64,000 nt of DNA, from positions 84,641,126-84,705,125 of the forward strand of contig OZ005649.1 in assembly GCA_963930645.1 (NCBI GenBank), in the 5' to 3' direction. Source of the stretch: Salticus scenicus. Its lineage: Eukaryota; Arthropoda; Arachnida; Araneae; Salticidae. Under the pieces are notes generated by a model, which had not been told where the DNA came from, did not search any database, and saw nothing but the letters and a program-made list of their open reading frames with translations. Numbering within the stretch: position 1 is the first letter of the stretch; every line of letters begins with the position of its first letter. Positions 12,421-25,862 of the stretch are shown here, one piece after another. The translations under genes and the position numbers were made by a program.

Positions 12421-12507
12421 AAAAAAAAAAAGTAGACTTCCCCTTTCAACGATTCAAGGTTTAAATCAACCATTTTAGGGTCATTAAGGCCGTTTAAGTG
12501 AGTCCAT

Positions 12508-12538
<31 letters not shown>

Positions 12539-12540
12539 TC

Positions 12541-13150
12541 GCAAATCACAAATCACAAATCACAAAAACCAAAAATGTGTTTTTGAAAATATCCCAAAGA
12601 AGTCGCATAGCTTATTTCAACATCTTTGTTACATTTTTGTTAGAGTTCCCCTCAAAAATCCGGAATTTGCGAAATTTCCCGCCAAAAATCGATTTTCCTC
12701 CTCCCTTCCCTTAAAAATCGAAAATACATAAATCACAGATAGCATTTTATTTGTACTCATGTTTAGTCTCCCCATGCGTAATTTCTTTGCTGTAAAGTAA
12801 TTTGGAGCAGTGTCATGCTTACAAAAGTGTTTTTGACTTTTGTCTCCCCCCACCCCCCCCAGTGAGGAGCAGGATGAAATTTCGAAAACGTTAAACGATA
12901 TAATTTTAATTTGGGTGAAGACCTAAATTCCTGCCAAAAGCCGTTGAATTCCGTCAAACCATTCTCACATGATACCCGGGCAAAATAGCGTTATAGACAT
13001 ATAGACACAACGACATACACACACACACAAACAAACTTTTCTGAAGTCATTTTTGGCTTTCATGATGTGTGAAACGTGAAGAAATCGCATTTTTTTTTTT
13101 TTTTTTTCTGACAAATTTACAGACAAAAGTCTGATTTTATTTATATAGAT
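12541..13150 (-). mobile_element. Helitron-like or other non-autonomous element segment
   Basis: Read on the minus strand from 13,150, the segment begins with AATCTATATAAATAAAATC and then CAGACTTTTGTCTG. It contains a GT-rich run and ends near a CAAATCA short repeat. A TCTATATA-type start is common to non-autonomous Helitrons and similar elements in invertebrates. No Rep/helicase coding or clear 3' hairpin was found, so the class is uncertain. Confidence 0.35.
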
Positions 13151-13359
13151 TAGCAACAATTATTCCCTTCAATGTGGTTTCCGTTCCCCGTCCTTCACCC
13201 CTTTCCCACCTTAAGTAATTTTTTTTTAATTGCTGTTTACTATTCTCCTCCCTCTCAATGACAACGCTTTTATACCCCCAACCCTACACACATACTTCTA
13301 GAATTTTTAAGCCTTTTTTTGGTTTTTCACTTTGCTGGGTATTACCAATTAAGTGAGTG

Positions 13360-13880
13360 CTATCTATCCATATGGTGCATTGTTCAAGTATCATGTACAA
13401 TTTCCATACATATTATGGTATGTTCCCATATACTTATGGTCCATTTCCCTTTGAGTACCATACATGTGCGGTTTGTTATCATAAAAAAATCTACCACCTA
13501 TGATATGTTCCCATACACCTATGGTGCATAACAGTATGATTACCATGCAACTGTAGCACATTATCATTGAATGACATATGCGTATAAAGCGTTCTCATTA
13601 GCTTACCATATGTGTATGGTAGGTTTCCGTAACATCGCCATAAGCATATGGTGTGTACCAATAAACTTACGATATATCTATGGGGCTGTCACATACGCTT
13701 GCCATAACTATATGGCAGGTTCCCTTAAGAACACCATAAATATATGTTGTGTTCCTATAAATTTGCCACATGTGTAAAGCACATTTCCATAAGGTAACCA
13801 CAAGTTTGTGATGCATTACTATATAAATACCATACAAATTTCTATGATTGCCATAAGTTATCATAGGCTACCAGAGGTTT
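13360..13880 (+). repeat. Degenerate 32-bp minisatellite (about 16 units)
   Basis: From about 13,636 successive units are each 32 bp and end in a CC or CG. Examples are ATAAGCATATGGTGTGTACC plus 12 bases, and ATAACTATATGGCAGGTTCC plus 12 bases. The common core is ATATGGTGTGTTCCCATA. Earlier units from about 13,360 match less exactly. Short open frames on both strands here are by-products of the repeat. Confidence 0.8.
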
Positions 13881-14088
13881 TATATGGTAAATTTTGCTAA
13901 GTGAACAATTAGTTTTAATCAAAATCATTAGATACCTTTGCATGAAGATTATTATTCTACTCTATTATCATCGGGTAGAGGGAGGATCAACTGTGAAAGC
14001 TAACTTTCCTGGAAATGAGGATAATATAGATCGAACTGTCATCTCAAAAAATTCCGAACATTAAATATTTTTTTAAATAGTTCCAGTG

Positions 14089-14125
<37 letters not shown>

Positions 14126-15790
14126 CCTTATTTTTGCTACGGTGATGTGAAGGTTAATGTTAAACACAGCAGTGAACGCTAATATTCATTAATTAATTTA
14201 AAAACAGATTCATTTAATTTCTTGTTCGTTACTTAAAAAATAATTATGAGAAATTTTATATTGATTATAGATTCTTTTGAATGACTTATTTCTATATTTT
14301 CAACGAGTGTGTTTTACCTAATATATCTATTTGTAAAAAATAATTTGTGGTGTACAATGAAATGTATAGTTAAAACGAATATCAAGAATTTCAATTTTAG
14401 TGATTTAAAGTATGGATTTTTTTTTATTTCACTATTTATATTTACATGCTGAAATATCTCAATGATAGTTCTTTTTCATGGCATTTTATGTATTATTGTG
14501 ATGAAAATATTAAGTTAAAAGACCATAAACACAGCAGACACTTTTTTCCAACGATAATAAACTTTTCAATTATAATACACAACTACAAAAAAAAAAAAAA
14601 AAAAAAAACTTTTATCCACATCACAAATACAAATTTATGATTGATTAAATACGTTGTAATTAAAAATAATTTTTCAGAGTAAAACTGTAACAAATAAATG
14701 CATATCCAGTTTATAGTATGAAAATTAAAATTTGTTTTTAATAAAATTTTGCGTTCGAAATATAAACATCGTTTAGAATATTAAATTATCTTTGGTAACT
14801 GCATTTTGTGATTTATTTTTTATTTTTTTTTTATAATAAATCTGTATGAACTTTTATAAAATATATTTAGCAATTGTCCTCTTAACGTCTTGAGATACGC
14901 TTTTCATTATCCAAATAAGTTCAACAATAATATAAAAATAAAATAAAATAAAATAAAATAAGTATACTAATAATTTTTCAATGAGATTCTTCCAATATTT
15001 TTTTAGTAAAGCGACTTTTAAATATTTTAAAAAATTGTTAAGCAATATATATATATATAAACCGTTTTATCTACAGTTAAGCATTTTATAAATAGAAGAA
15101 TAATTGTATCCATTCTATACATATTAAAAATCTATAGATACAATGATTTAATGATTTAAAATATAAATCTAACAACAACAACAACAACCAAAAAACTAGA
15201 CTCTTTTCGAATATTATTTTTTGAAAAAATAGTATTCCTATATATATAAATAAGTAAAAAAATAATAAAAAATTGAAAAATTGAAAAAAAAAAAAAAAAT
15301 TAAATGTATTTAGTTAAACTAGATGCCAAATCAGAGGAAAACTCTTTCTGTAATTCTCAAAGCAGTTTTTAGAAAACGACCATTAGAAAAATGAATTTAA
15401 AAAGTTTATAATGATGTTTTTCTTTATAATAGAGACTTTCGATATTTACGAGACTTGTTTACATTTCGTATCAAAACTTTTAAAAGCACTACAATTACTG
15501 AGAAATAGATCGCCTTTTTAAAATTTCTAGAAATCCCAAAAACAAAAAATTCTTTTGCTATATATTTAGGTCTTTTTTAAAAACTAATCTATGAAAAAAT
15601 AATTTAGATATACTTAATAGTAATACGTATACATATTTATGTGTATTTACATATACATGTGGTCAATACGAATTTTTTGTCTATTCAAATAACCTTCTTG
15701 AACAAAAATTTATTATAGCTAGATGTAATTTGATTTCATTGCATTTTAAATATATATATATTTTTTTTTAAACACCTTGAGTGACATTTC
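13881..15790. other. AT-rich DNA, no gene recognised
   Basis: Contains several A-runs and short AAAAT repeats. No gene, RNA or mobile element was recognised. Confidence 0.6.
14091..14121. repeat. Poly-A tract
   Basis: Uninterrupted run of about 31 A. Confidence 0.95.
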
Positions 15791-15794
15791 ATCC

Positions 15795-15920
15795 ATCGGT
15801 GGCTGACACTGAACTTTCCGTCTAGGCTAGTTAATCACTGGTGGCTGACAAGTGTAAAGTTTGATATAAAGCCGCGTCAACCACCGGTGGCCGACAAGTG
15901 TAAAATATGGTATAAAACTA
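15795..15920 (+). repeat. Three short direct repeats (GGTGGCTGACA)
   Basis: Three copies of a CGGTGGCTGACAAGTGTAAA-like motif lie about 50-60 bp apart. They sit a few hundred bases upstream of the Penelope-like relic and might be its terminal or leader repeat. Confidence 0.6.
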
Positions 15921-16199
15921 AACAAATTCCATTGTTTTAACTAATTACTGAAAAAATATTCAAAATTTACTTACATTTTATTTGTTACAGGATATCATTA
16001 AGGCATTTTAATGTGTTTTATTGAAACACGATAAGGATAACGCGCTTCAAAGCAACGCGCGTGGCCTGACGAGAATTTCCTTAAGAATTACTGTGGCGCT
16101 CAACACGTTATATATTTTAATAAAATGAGTACTATAAACACATGTTTGAAAATTTAAATGTACACTCAAAAAATTTATAGAAAAATATATATCTGAGGT

Positions 16200-17195
16200 G
16201 CCAAATCACATGCCTCATTAATTGCCTCAAAAATATCGCGTAGATACGTTGATGACATTTTTTTATTAATTGAAGAAAAACATATAAATGACGTGTTTGC
16301 TTTTTTAGATTCTTTATGTCCATAAATTCAATTGACTTTAGAAATTGAACAAAATAATAGTTTACCCTTCTTCGATGTTCTTCTTGAACGCACATCTGAA
16401 TCATCTAATATATTTCAAACATGTGTTTGTCGTAAGTCCACTTTTAAAAGTCATTGTCAAAATTTTTATTATTCTACTCTTAATTCTCATAAATTGCTGT
16501 TTTTAGACTTTGGCCAGTAGAGCTGTTTGCCTATGTAGTAAAAAAAAGTAAAGAAAAAAAAAAGTTGGAAATTAAAAGAATTTTTCAGGATTTTTTCAAT
16601 GATGGTTATCTTTTTAGCTAGTTAAAACGCGTTTATCGTGAAAAAATTTTTCGCTCCCCCTCTTTTTCCCTTCCTTCAACAATTCCTTCTTCTCTAACAT
16701 TGAAGATGAATAATTCTCTAACTACTAAAAAAAAATATATTTTTTTATACCATATTTGGGTTTTCCCTCAGAACGTATTACAAAATTACTTAAACCTCAT
16801 AATATGCACATTGCTTTCCGACCCATTAAACAATTAAAAAAACATTAACTTTAACTTTAAATTTAAAATTCCGTCGTTAGATCTAATTGTTTTGGTGTAT
16901 CTAATTCCCTGGGGAGATTATAATTATGTCTATCAAGGAAAAACTGGTCATATGGTTAGAAATTAGATAGCAAGAACCTAGAGGATCGTTAAAAATTTGT
17001 GACCAATGTTCTAGAATTTTTATTCGTTCATTTGAAACCGATCATATCCCTGATTTTTAAAATATAAAAATTTAAAAGTCTGGATGTAAAAATTATAACA
17101 GTCGAAGTTTCCTTGAAGGTTGGAAAACTGCCAGACATCAGCACACAATCAATGAGGCATGCGCTTTTACACCTCAGTATTCCATCCTTCTATAA
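16200..17195 (+). pseudogene. Decayed Penelope-like element (reverse transcriptase plus GIY-YIG)
   Basis: Broken frames read in order as the C-terminal half of a Penelope-like retroelement. RYVDDIF at about 16,242 is the YxDD catalytic box of the reverse transcriptase. It is followed by IQLTLEIEQNNSLPFFDVLL and then CVCRKSTFKSHCQNFYYS, matching the IxFTxExExNxxLPFLDV and YRKPTFT blocks. From 16,895 VYLIPWGDYNYVYQGKTGH resembles the GIY-YIG endonuclease core (VYxIPCGxC...YIGxTGR), with YIG altered to YQG. The tail NYNSRSFLEGWKTARH ends at a TAA at 17,193. At least two in-frame stops and a frameshift make it non-functional. The 5' half was not recognised. Confidence 0.8.
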
Positions 17196-20100
17196 ATTTT
17201 TCGAGTGTATGTGTGAGTTTGCAGAGATGTTGTTATAGTACTGACTGTTATAGTTGTTATGTAACTCAAGCAAATTTCCAAACGTTTACTTATACATTTT
17301 TAAATTATTTTGTATGTATATTTTAGTTAAAATTTGTTTGATTCATAATTAAAAAAAGTTTTATTTTTAAAAAGTTTTTGTGTTTACGTTATAAGCACGT
17401 CTCTGAACCCTTTGGCCAAATTTTAAAATAGAGAATAATACATATGGAAACATGTTTTGTATAATAATGTGTATTCAGACATTATAAGTATTTGTAGAAA
17501 CAAGAAATGTTATGGAGATGTATAAAATATTTTTATTTACGGAAACTGTATTTGGTAGTATTGATTATATCTAGCGTTAATATAAAAAATAAAAATAATA
17601 AATAATGATTCAAATTCCTGAGCTAATAAATTAAAAGCATTTTAATAGTATAATTTAAACAAATAATTTATTAACCATTCTGTTTAAAAATATAAATTAT
17701 TTTTCCTAACCAACTATAAATCATCTTTAAATTCCATTCATTAGTTCATAGAGTACAAATTTTCTAAGACAATATTCTAGATTTCTAAAAATTGGGTGAA
17801 TCAAGTTTAGGACATCTAAAAATGTGTAAGCTCATCGAAAACCTTAAGTTAAAATTTTTACGAATCCAATACTCTCTTCTACATCATTTTACACAACAAC
17901 GCCACATGCTGGTTAAAATGAAGAAATATTTAATCAATATTTCTTGAAAAATCTAGATTTATATATGAAATCCTGCGCAATTTTCAGGAATAGCTGATGA
18001 GATATAGACATGTGACAAACCGTCGAAAGTTATATCAGTGCCACGCATTAGGATAAAGTGTATCTGGATATTCACCAGTATACATAATATGTATATGTGA
18101 TCATTTTATGTAGCTCAGTTGCAAAATTCTTTGATATCCACATGTTGATTTTTTTTCTTTTCATGTACAGTACTTGTCATTAAAAATAAAATTATAAATA
18201 CGTGAATAAATATGTAATATTAGTTTTATTATACTTTAAAAAATATTAATTTAGAATCTGTATAACAATTTTAAAGAAAAAAAGCTTTACTTTTTATAAA
18301 TTATTAATTACTTAACGCATATAAAAACAAACAAAATCTTAAACTAATGGCCAAAATAATGAGAAAAAAGTAATCAAACGGAAAGTAGTTTTATAAATAT
18401 GCATAAAAAATAATAAGTTCATAAAAACCTTTAATTTCAATTTAATGTTTGTAAATCAAATTATTTTGCCGTAAAATATTTATGAGTTCAATTATCTTAA
18501 ACATTTTCCAGAATGTTTCATAAAACCATTTAATAAATATCATGCTTAAGTGTTTTCTAGGCAATTAGGCTACCATTACCAAAGATTTTTTTTTTTCTGG
18601 TATGTAAAATATACTTTTACGAGTTGATTTTTTTTATAATATTTAATAAATACTTTGCATAATATTCATTTCCATACAGATAAAATAGAAAGTTATTCTT
18701 TTGTAAATTAAGGAATTTTTTCTTTTTTTTTTTTTTTTTGTGTTAGAATAAAGATATTCAATTAGAATGATTCACAAAATATTTACTTTATTTATAGCAA
18801 TTGTGAACTCACAGACACAAAATAAGTTGAGTTTCATTTAATTATATTTATAGTAAACTATAACTTTTTTGTTAGCGTTTATCTGAATATGTTATTTGAT
18901 TAACATGTATAAAAGCAATAAATAATAATATTAAAAAAAAAAAAAACGAAAATACCTGTCATTAAAAAAGTACAAGTATTTACATGATTTTCTAATTTTG
19001 ACACGTTAATACTGAGACTTTTTTTTTAAATATAAGCACTTCTTATTATATTTGAGAGAAATGTAATTAACTTGTTTGAGAGTAAAATAGAAAAAAAAAA
19101 TATATGTATATATACAAGACGAAAATTCCTAACATTCTAAGATTACAGATTTACAAAAGGTTTTCATTTTTGACAATTTAATATAATTTCAAATTCTGTA
19201 AAAAAACATGTTTTTGATAACAAAGCATACAAAAATGTATTCATATAATGCACATTCATTTTTTGATATTTCTATGTATTCTTTGTTGATAAATTTTAAT
19301 GAATACAGCCAACAAATCTGAAAGAGAAAAAAATTATTTATAATAACATCTATAGAAAAATAAATATAAACTTCATTTGTGTGTGTGTGTGTGTGTGTGT
19401 GTAAATGTTTGATAGACCACAGTAAAAAGTAATAATTAACAGATAATGCATTCCTGATGTGATGTTGTACACAAAAATATCAGAAATTAAAAAAGACGTA
19501 ACTGATTATTCGTTTAAATGATTAATGTACAGTCGAGGAAAAGGGACAGAAAAAAAAGTACCATCGACGTACGTTCGTCGCTAATCGATGCAAAAAAATA
19601 TGTCGTAAGTGTCATTTGGCAGGGAATTGGGAGTACTTTTAGAAAATGAAGTGAAATTTTGAATTGGGATCGTCTACACACAAACTTTGCTTTTTTCAAT
19701 GGTAATGCCCTATTTTTAGTTTAAATTTGAATTCCTGGGGTCGCAGCAATGCATATATTAGCCGGTATTTTACTTATTATTATTTTTTTTCCTATAGACT
19801 TAAAATATTTCAAAGTTTTAAGTTTCAAAATTTGTTACATTCATATCGCAAACATTTATTATTAACTTCACGAAAATTACCTTAATTGATATGACTTTTT
19901 TTTTAAAGAGATGCAGTGAAGGCAGCCAAATATAATCTATGATCACTTTTGATTAAGAAAAGTATTTTTAATTATGAAAAATATTAATAAATTCATATTT
20001 AAAAAAGTCATGAATTATAGCCTAAATAATTTTTTGCATAAAATGACTGCTGATGCTGAAAAAAATGGGTGTGCAAATTTCCAGATTATATCAGTTATTA

Positions 20101-20343
20101 GTTTTCAAGATATAAATAAATCTATCTTTTGGAGAAGCTTAGGGGCCATCTCTTATAAAGTTTTGAATGAGATAATGAAGAAAATCTTAAAAAATAATTG
20201 AAAAAATAAAATAAAATATTTTTTATTTTTAATTACTGTGTACAACAACAACGTTAAAAGTAAAATAGAATGAAACAAAAAAGATTATTAATGACATAGT
20301 AAAGGAAGATTCTTGTTTTATAAAGAAAAAAAGTCTTTCAGCG

Positions 20344-20376
<33 letters not shown>

Positions 20377-20935
20377 CAATACAGAATAAGACATTGAGTA
20401 TTCGTGTTAAACTCCTTAATTTGTGTTGGCAAATATATACACAACTGGAATCTACCTCACTGATTAAGGTGATAAATTTGTAATCCCATAAACAGACACT
20501 AGGGCAGAGAAACAACTAAATAGGTGGGGCTTACTGTTTAAAATAGGAAAAGAGGTTACTTAAAAAAAAAAAAAAAAAAAAAGAAATAAAGCAAAAAGCG
20601 AATTGTCCGTTAAAAATCATTACAATGCAAGATAGATTTGTATAATCACTTCTTAACTACTATCATAGTTAAAGGATTAATCATTTAGTTCGTATACTGC
20701 TTTATTTATTTATTTATTATTAATATTAATAATATTATTATTATTAATTTTTCTTTGGGGGGGGGGGTATTATTTTAAGGACACTTAAGTCTTAAACAAT
20801 TACTATTATAAATATATTTTAATTAGGAAACTATATTTTGATAGAAAATTTGACACAAATCGCACAGTATCAAAAAGTTAAACTAATTAAAATTCGTAAG
20901 TACGATTAAAAATATTTAATGTGTACTTCATGATA
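17196..20935. other. AT-rich DNA, no gene recognised
   Basis: Homopolymers, a GT repeat and many stops. A somewhat GC-richer stretch at 19,540-19,700 contains one minus-strand open frame without a recognised domain. Confidence 0.6.
19378..19402. repeat. (GT)n microsatellite
   Basis: About 12 GT units. Confidence 0.95.
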
Positions 20936-21148
20936 CAGTCTGTAACAAAAGTGTCCGAACACTAGCAAAAATTCCTATGTAAAAAAGGTACACTTCATAC
21001 AGTTTTGATAAATAAATCCTTGTCGAATCCTGTTCTTAGTCTGACTAAAAACATGATTCGACAAGGATTTATTTAACAGAACCGTATGAAATGTACTTTT
21101 TTTACATAGGAATTTTTGCTAGTGTTCGGACACTTTTGTTGCCGACTG
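20936..21148. mobile_element. Hairpin MITE, Tc1/mariner-type, copy 1 (213 bp)
   Basis: Nearly the whole element is one inverted repeat. Each arm is about 95-100 bp, starting CAGTCTGTAACAAAAGTGTC, and the central loop is about 25 bp. TA flanks both ends (20,934-20,935 and 21,149-21,150). There is no coding content. Confidence 0.92.
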
Positions 21149-21150
21149 TA

Positions 21151-24100
21151 CCTTAGAGTGATTTATCTGAAAATATGTAGTTAATGCGTTGTTGTTGTAC
21201 TGAATTATTTTATTTACTTCCAAAGTTTTATTCATCTTTATACAATACCATTATTTACTATCAATTTTGTTAAACATTTATGTATATATATATATAGCTG
21301 TACTATTGAAGTTCGTACATTATGTTACGGCTACAACATTACATAAATATTTCTTATTAAAATGAAAGAAATTTTGAGTATTTAAGTTTTATCGATGATC
21401 AGTGTTGCCATGGAAGACACATTTTAATTGTAAAATATCCCACTTTTTATAAAGATCGATTTATAAAGATATCTATCCTATTCGAAGTGTAATATATTTA
21501 AAAATATCTAAAATATATTACGTTCATATATATATTTACATTTTACATTATAATCTAATATAGTAATTAATATACATCTGAAAAAGCGAATCAGATATAG
21601 CGAAGGTGTTATATATATGTATAACAACTTGTAAAACCCTTTTTTTTTTTTCTATATTTCTTTTAATATTTCCGATGTGAAACAATGTGATTCATTTATA
21701 ATCTTAGTTTTATTTTTCTAGATTTACAGATAACCCCCTAACACATTTTTGGTTACAACTCTATGAAAACTAAAGATGAAGCTTATAAACTGTATTCTTT
21801 TCCGTACTTCCAGACTCACAAAAATCCAAATATGAAGTCCAAATTATGTGTTGTTATTGAATAAAATCAAAGTTGGCGCTCATTTCAATATGTAGATCAT
21901 CCCTTATTTAGCATTTTACGTTATTTTCAAAAACTTGGCTTAAATTCCGGTTGAATGATATCTATTAGATTTTTCTTTCTTTCTTAATAAATAAATAACA
22001 GAGAATGTTGCGTTTTTTGATTTTTTTTCCTAGACTATACATGAAAAAAAAAAAAAAAAAAAAACGGGTGTTAAAAACTGTGTTCGAAATTTTATACAGA
22101 CTTCAATGCGGTACACATTGATAAAAAAAAAAAAAAAAGTGTACATTCATTAAAACAAATAATCTTTTATGTAGTGTCTTTTTACATTCGAAGTATCTCT
22201 GCGTACCACTAAATAAAAAAGGAATTTCGACTCCGAATAAATATATGATTTTGAATTGATAGTTTGAATATTCAAGTACACTATGCCATGTTTACTGTTG
22301 AAAATAGAGCAAATAGCCCAATTTGTTCATTTACGAAACACGCAAATATAGTTTAAAAATATTAGGGTAAAAGCACCACTATTTACCTCTTTACAATTAG
22401 TCGACACTTTTAAATTAAGAATGTGAAGACAAATTTTCTAATTATTTCAAAGGTTCGAGCAGCCTTCAGGGTTAATGTTTTGTTCCTCTTCTATTGATGT
22501 TTTAAAATATTTCCTGCTACTATTTAGTAAAAGACTAGTTGAACTGAAAGGAAGAATAAAAATATCACTTTTCATAGTTTTTTGTTTTTCGCGTAGTTTT
22601 GAATAAGAAAACAAAACTTTGTTCGCGTTGCCTCTTCTTACTGTTATCAGATTTCTAACAATATTTGCTTTCATATTACTAAAATAAGTATGCAGAATTT
22701 AATTAATGTGCTAAACTTTTACCTTTTTATTAAAATGTAATGTTTTTATGGATGTATACTAAATGTCCCGAAAACAAGTAATGGACAGTACCGTCATTTA
22801 ATTTTAAAAGCGATATCGAAGTGTGGAAACAGAATCTGCAAAAGTTGGAATTTGGAATAAATATCAATTAATTTTATTCAAAATGAATGTAGAATGCTTC
22901 AATATATTTGTAAAAGTTTTGGCTGGTATTTTAGGAGCCTTGACTGCAATTGCAGTAGTCTTAACTGTTGTTGAGGCAGTCATGTACAAAACAGTTAAAT
23001 TTTTTTTTAACTGCACACTGATACGCCGTATGTCAACACCATTTATCAGTTAATAAGAAAGAACCACAGAAGTGACGTTTAAAATTATTACTTACAATAC
23101 TTTTAATAATCTCGAGTTTATTGCATTTTATGGTGTTTATTCAAAGTTTTGTAAGTAACCATTTATTAGTGTTATCCAAATTATTAGGGAATTTTTTAAA
23201 TTTTGACATTGTTTCTTCTTAAAAAAAAATACTGAGTGAAATTACTTCAAACTTTAGATATGCAAAGAACAATTACAAACTCATAATTTCCACTGTCGAT
23301 TTAGTCATGGGTAATATTAAGGACTAACTACGAATTGAATGAGAACATAAATATTTTGGATTACTCAGTATCATAAAAAAGCTTCAAATGACTTGTAACT
23401 TTAACACATAATTTCAAATTATCGGCAAAAGAATGAATAAGATTTAAGATATTTTTCAGGGTTGAAATTCCATACGGGGTTTTCACATGCCACGCATTTA
23501 AGTAAGAGATCCACTTATTTTCCCCATGTCGCGAAAGTTCTTTTTGTTGTAAAGCCCTTTATGAACTCACAAATCTTAGCAAATAAATATAAAGGCCTTA
23601 ATGTTATAGGTGCATAAGGGTATTTTCACAAAATAGATCCTTCGAAATGCAGGTGAAGTAATTGGATCTCCAAATAAAGAATGTGGCATTTGAAATACCC
23701 TTTATAAAATTTCAACTATAAAAAAGCATCTCAAATCTTGCTCTTTTTTTTTTTTCTTTGACTAATTTCAAATGAACTGTTTACATAAGTTGTCCATTAT
23801 ATTTAGCTTTCATTTTACGTAAAATAATAATAATAATAATAATACTTATAATTATAAAAATAATAATTTCGCGCATATGCAAAAAACTAACATTTACTAC
23901 AAATACTCATATCTTAGCAAAAATTACATATATCGAATGCATGTTTCGAAAGAATGATTCTCTAATATTTTGTCAAGTTTTCTGAAAGTGGTACTTGTTT
24001 AAATCCATTCTTATTGTGTAGACAAAACTTACCAAAAAAATTAAAATTTTTTGAAAATATTTATCTGTTTAAATAATCGTGAGAGTCCCACAAAAAATCA

Positions 24101-25645
24101 AGCAAACATTGCTCATAGTATATGAAATTATATGTTAAAGTTACAAGTCATTTATAGCGTATTGTTATAGAAGGATCTCCAAAATACTTCTTCAGTTTGT
24201 GGTTGGTCCACTAATTAAATCGATAGTGGAAAATATGGTAGTAGAACTGTTCTTTGTATGTCTAAAGTTCAAGATTAATTCCTTTTTTTTTCTTTTTTTT
24301 TTTTTAGAAAATAGAAAAAAATGTAAATAAATAAATAATAATAATAATAATCTTTAATAATTCGACCAACACTGTATAATTCTTGGAAAGTAGTGGCAGC
24401 TCTGCAAGTAATCAGTACTCTGTTATGCCAAACCTAAAATAAAAATAGGTAAAAAATGTGCATATTTATTTTTAACTATACTTGGGCACATTATAAGATT
24501 TATTAACATTTTATAACTCAAAATTAGTGCACTTTTATACTAAACGATATTTTTATTTCATAAATGTTGTTTCTTACATAAATAAATATTGCACGCATGA
24601 TAAAATTATCTAAAAGTTGAATTACGAAAAAAAAAAAAATGCTTTTAGCATAACAAATTTAAAACGGATTAGATAAAGAAAATACATTTGTTTTAAAACA
24701 CATTAGATAAAAATAATATAACTTTTCTTTTCGTTATTATTTTTATTTTAATCATCACTCATTTTTGTCAATGTGATTTAAATTATTCATCCACCAGCAT
24801 TACTTCGTAACATGTAAAAGCTTTTTTTTTTTTTTTTTGATAATATACTTAAGGGAGTTTCGCTGTAAAACGAAATACTTTATTTATTTTAAACAAATGG
24901 AAGTATAATAAACAATAATAACATACAACAGTGTATTAGAACTGCAGTCTAATAGCATTTGTTTAATGATGCACAAGAATTATATGCAAATTCTTTTACA
25001 ACATCAACCGATTAATGCAGAAATTTACAGTTGCTCTTACGAACTTATCATAGTGAATGGTACATGACAAGAGGCAATTTAAAGAGAGAATTTTCACGGA
25101 GAAATTTTCTTAAATATAATAAGTGGCAGCATATGAGATAATTCTGGAATTTGAAGTATTCATATTCATTTGCATGATAAATGAATAACATTTTTAAATA
25201 TAAAATAAACGCCAAATTTGACATGTTATATTTGTTTATATGTGTACAGCATAATTTATTATTTAGTGTTTTAAAAATGGTTATTTGTTTGCATCGATAC
25301 AAAAATATCGTATTATCACGGAAATAATGACTTCAAATAAATGTCAAATTATAATATAACATTTTCTATTTGAATAGCCTACATTTTGCTATCAGAGCAT
25401 TTTCTTTCGAAATTGTAATTATTGTTATTATTATTATTATCATCATCATCATCATTATTGTTACTTTTTTTTTTTTTTTAAACATAAAATAAAATAAAAA
25501 ATAATTGCATTGCTTTGTTTATTTTTTCTGTAGGAGTATTAAAGTAATTACAATCTATTAATTTTATAATACAATATAATAATGATTTAAAAAGAAAAGA
25601 ATATTAATAATTCAATGATTGAAATAAAATATATCTATCTCATTA
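21151..25645. other. AT-rich DNA, one weak open frame, otherwise nothing recognised
   Basis: Apart from the weak open frame noted separately, this stretch contains AAT and CAT microsatellites (around 23,826, 24,340 and 25,430) and poly-A/T runs. No gene or mobile element was recognised. Confidence 0.55.
22823..23053 (+). CDS. Weak candidate: short open frame with one hydrophobic segment
   Basis: An internal ATG at 22,883 opens 56 codons containing an uncharged stretch, VLAGILGALTAIAVVLTVVE, that could be a membrane helix. It is followed by a short basic/Cys tail and a TAA. The total open frame is 76 codons. Codon use here is less AT-biased than the flanks (GCT, GGA, GCA). I do not recognise the protein and see no partner exon. 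It could equally be a chance frame. Confidence 0.15.
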   Translation: METESAKVGIWNKYQLILFKMNVECFNIFVKVLAGILGALTAIAVVLTVVEAVMYKTVKFFFNCTLIRRMSTPFIS

Positions 25646-25647
25646 TA

Positions 25648-25860
25648 CAGTCGGTAACAAAAGTCTCCGAACACTAGCAAAAATTCCTATGTAAAAAAAG
25701 TATATTTAATAAAATTTTGTTAAGTAAATCCTTGTCTAATCCTGTTTTTAGACTGACTAAGAACACTATTCGACAAGGATTCATTAAACAAAACTGTATT
25801 AAGTGTACTTTTTTTATATAGGATTTTTTGCTAGTGTTCGGAGACTTTTGTTACCGACTG
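25648..25860. mobile_element. Hairpin MITE, copy 2 (213 bp)
   Basis: Same family and length as the copy at 20,936. It begins CAGTCGGTAACAAAAGTCTC and ends with the inverted copy. TA lies on both sides (25,646-25,647 and 25,861-25,862). Confidence 0.92.
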
Positions 25861-25862
25861 TA

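Noticed and set aside
19514..19699. Possible transposase fragment in a GC-richer stretch
   Set aside because: The plus-strand reading KYVVSVIWQGIG vaguely recalls mariner but is too short and lacks catalytic blocks or termini.
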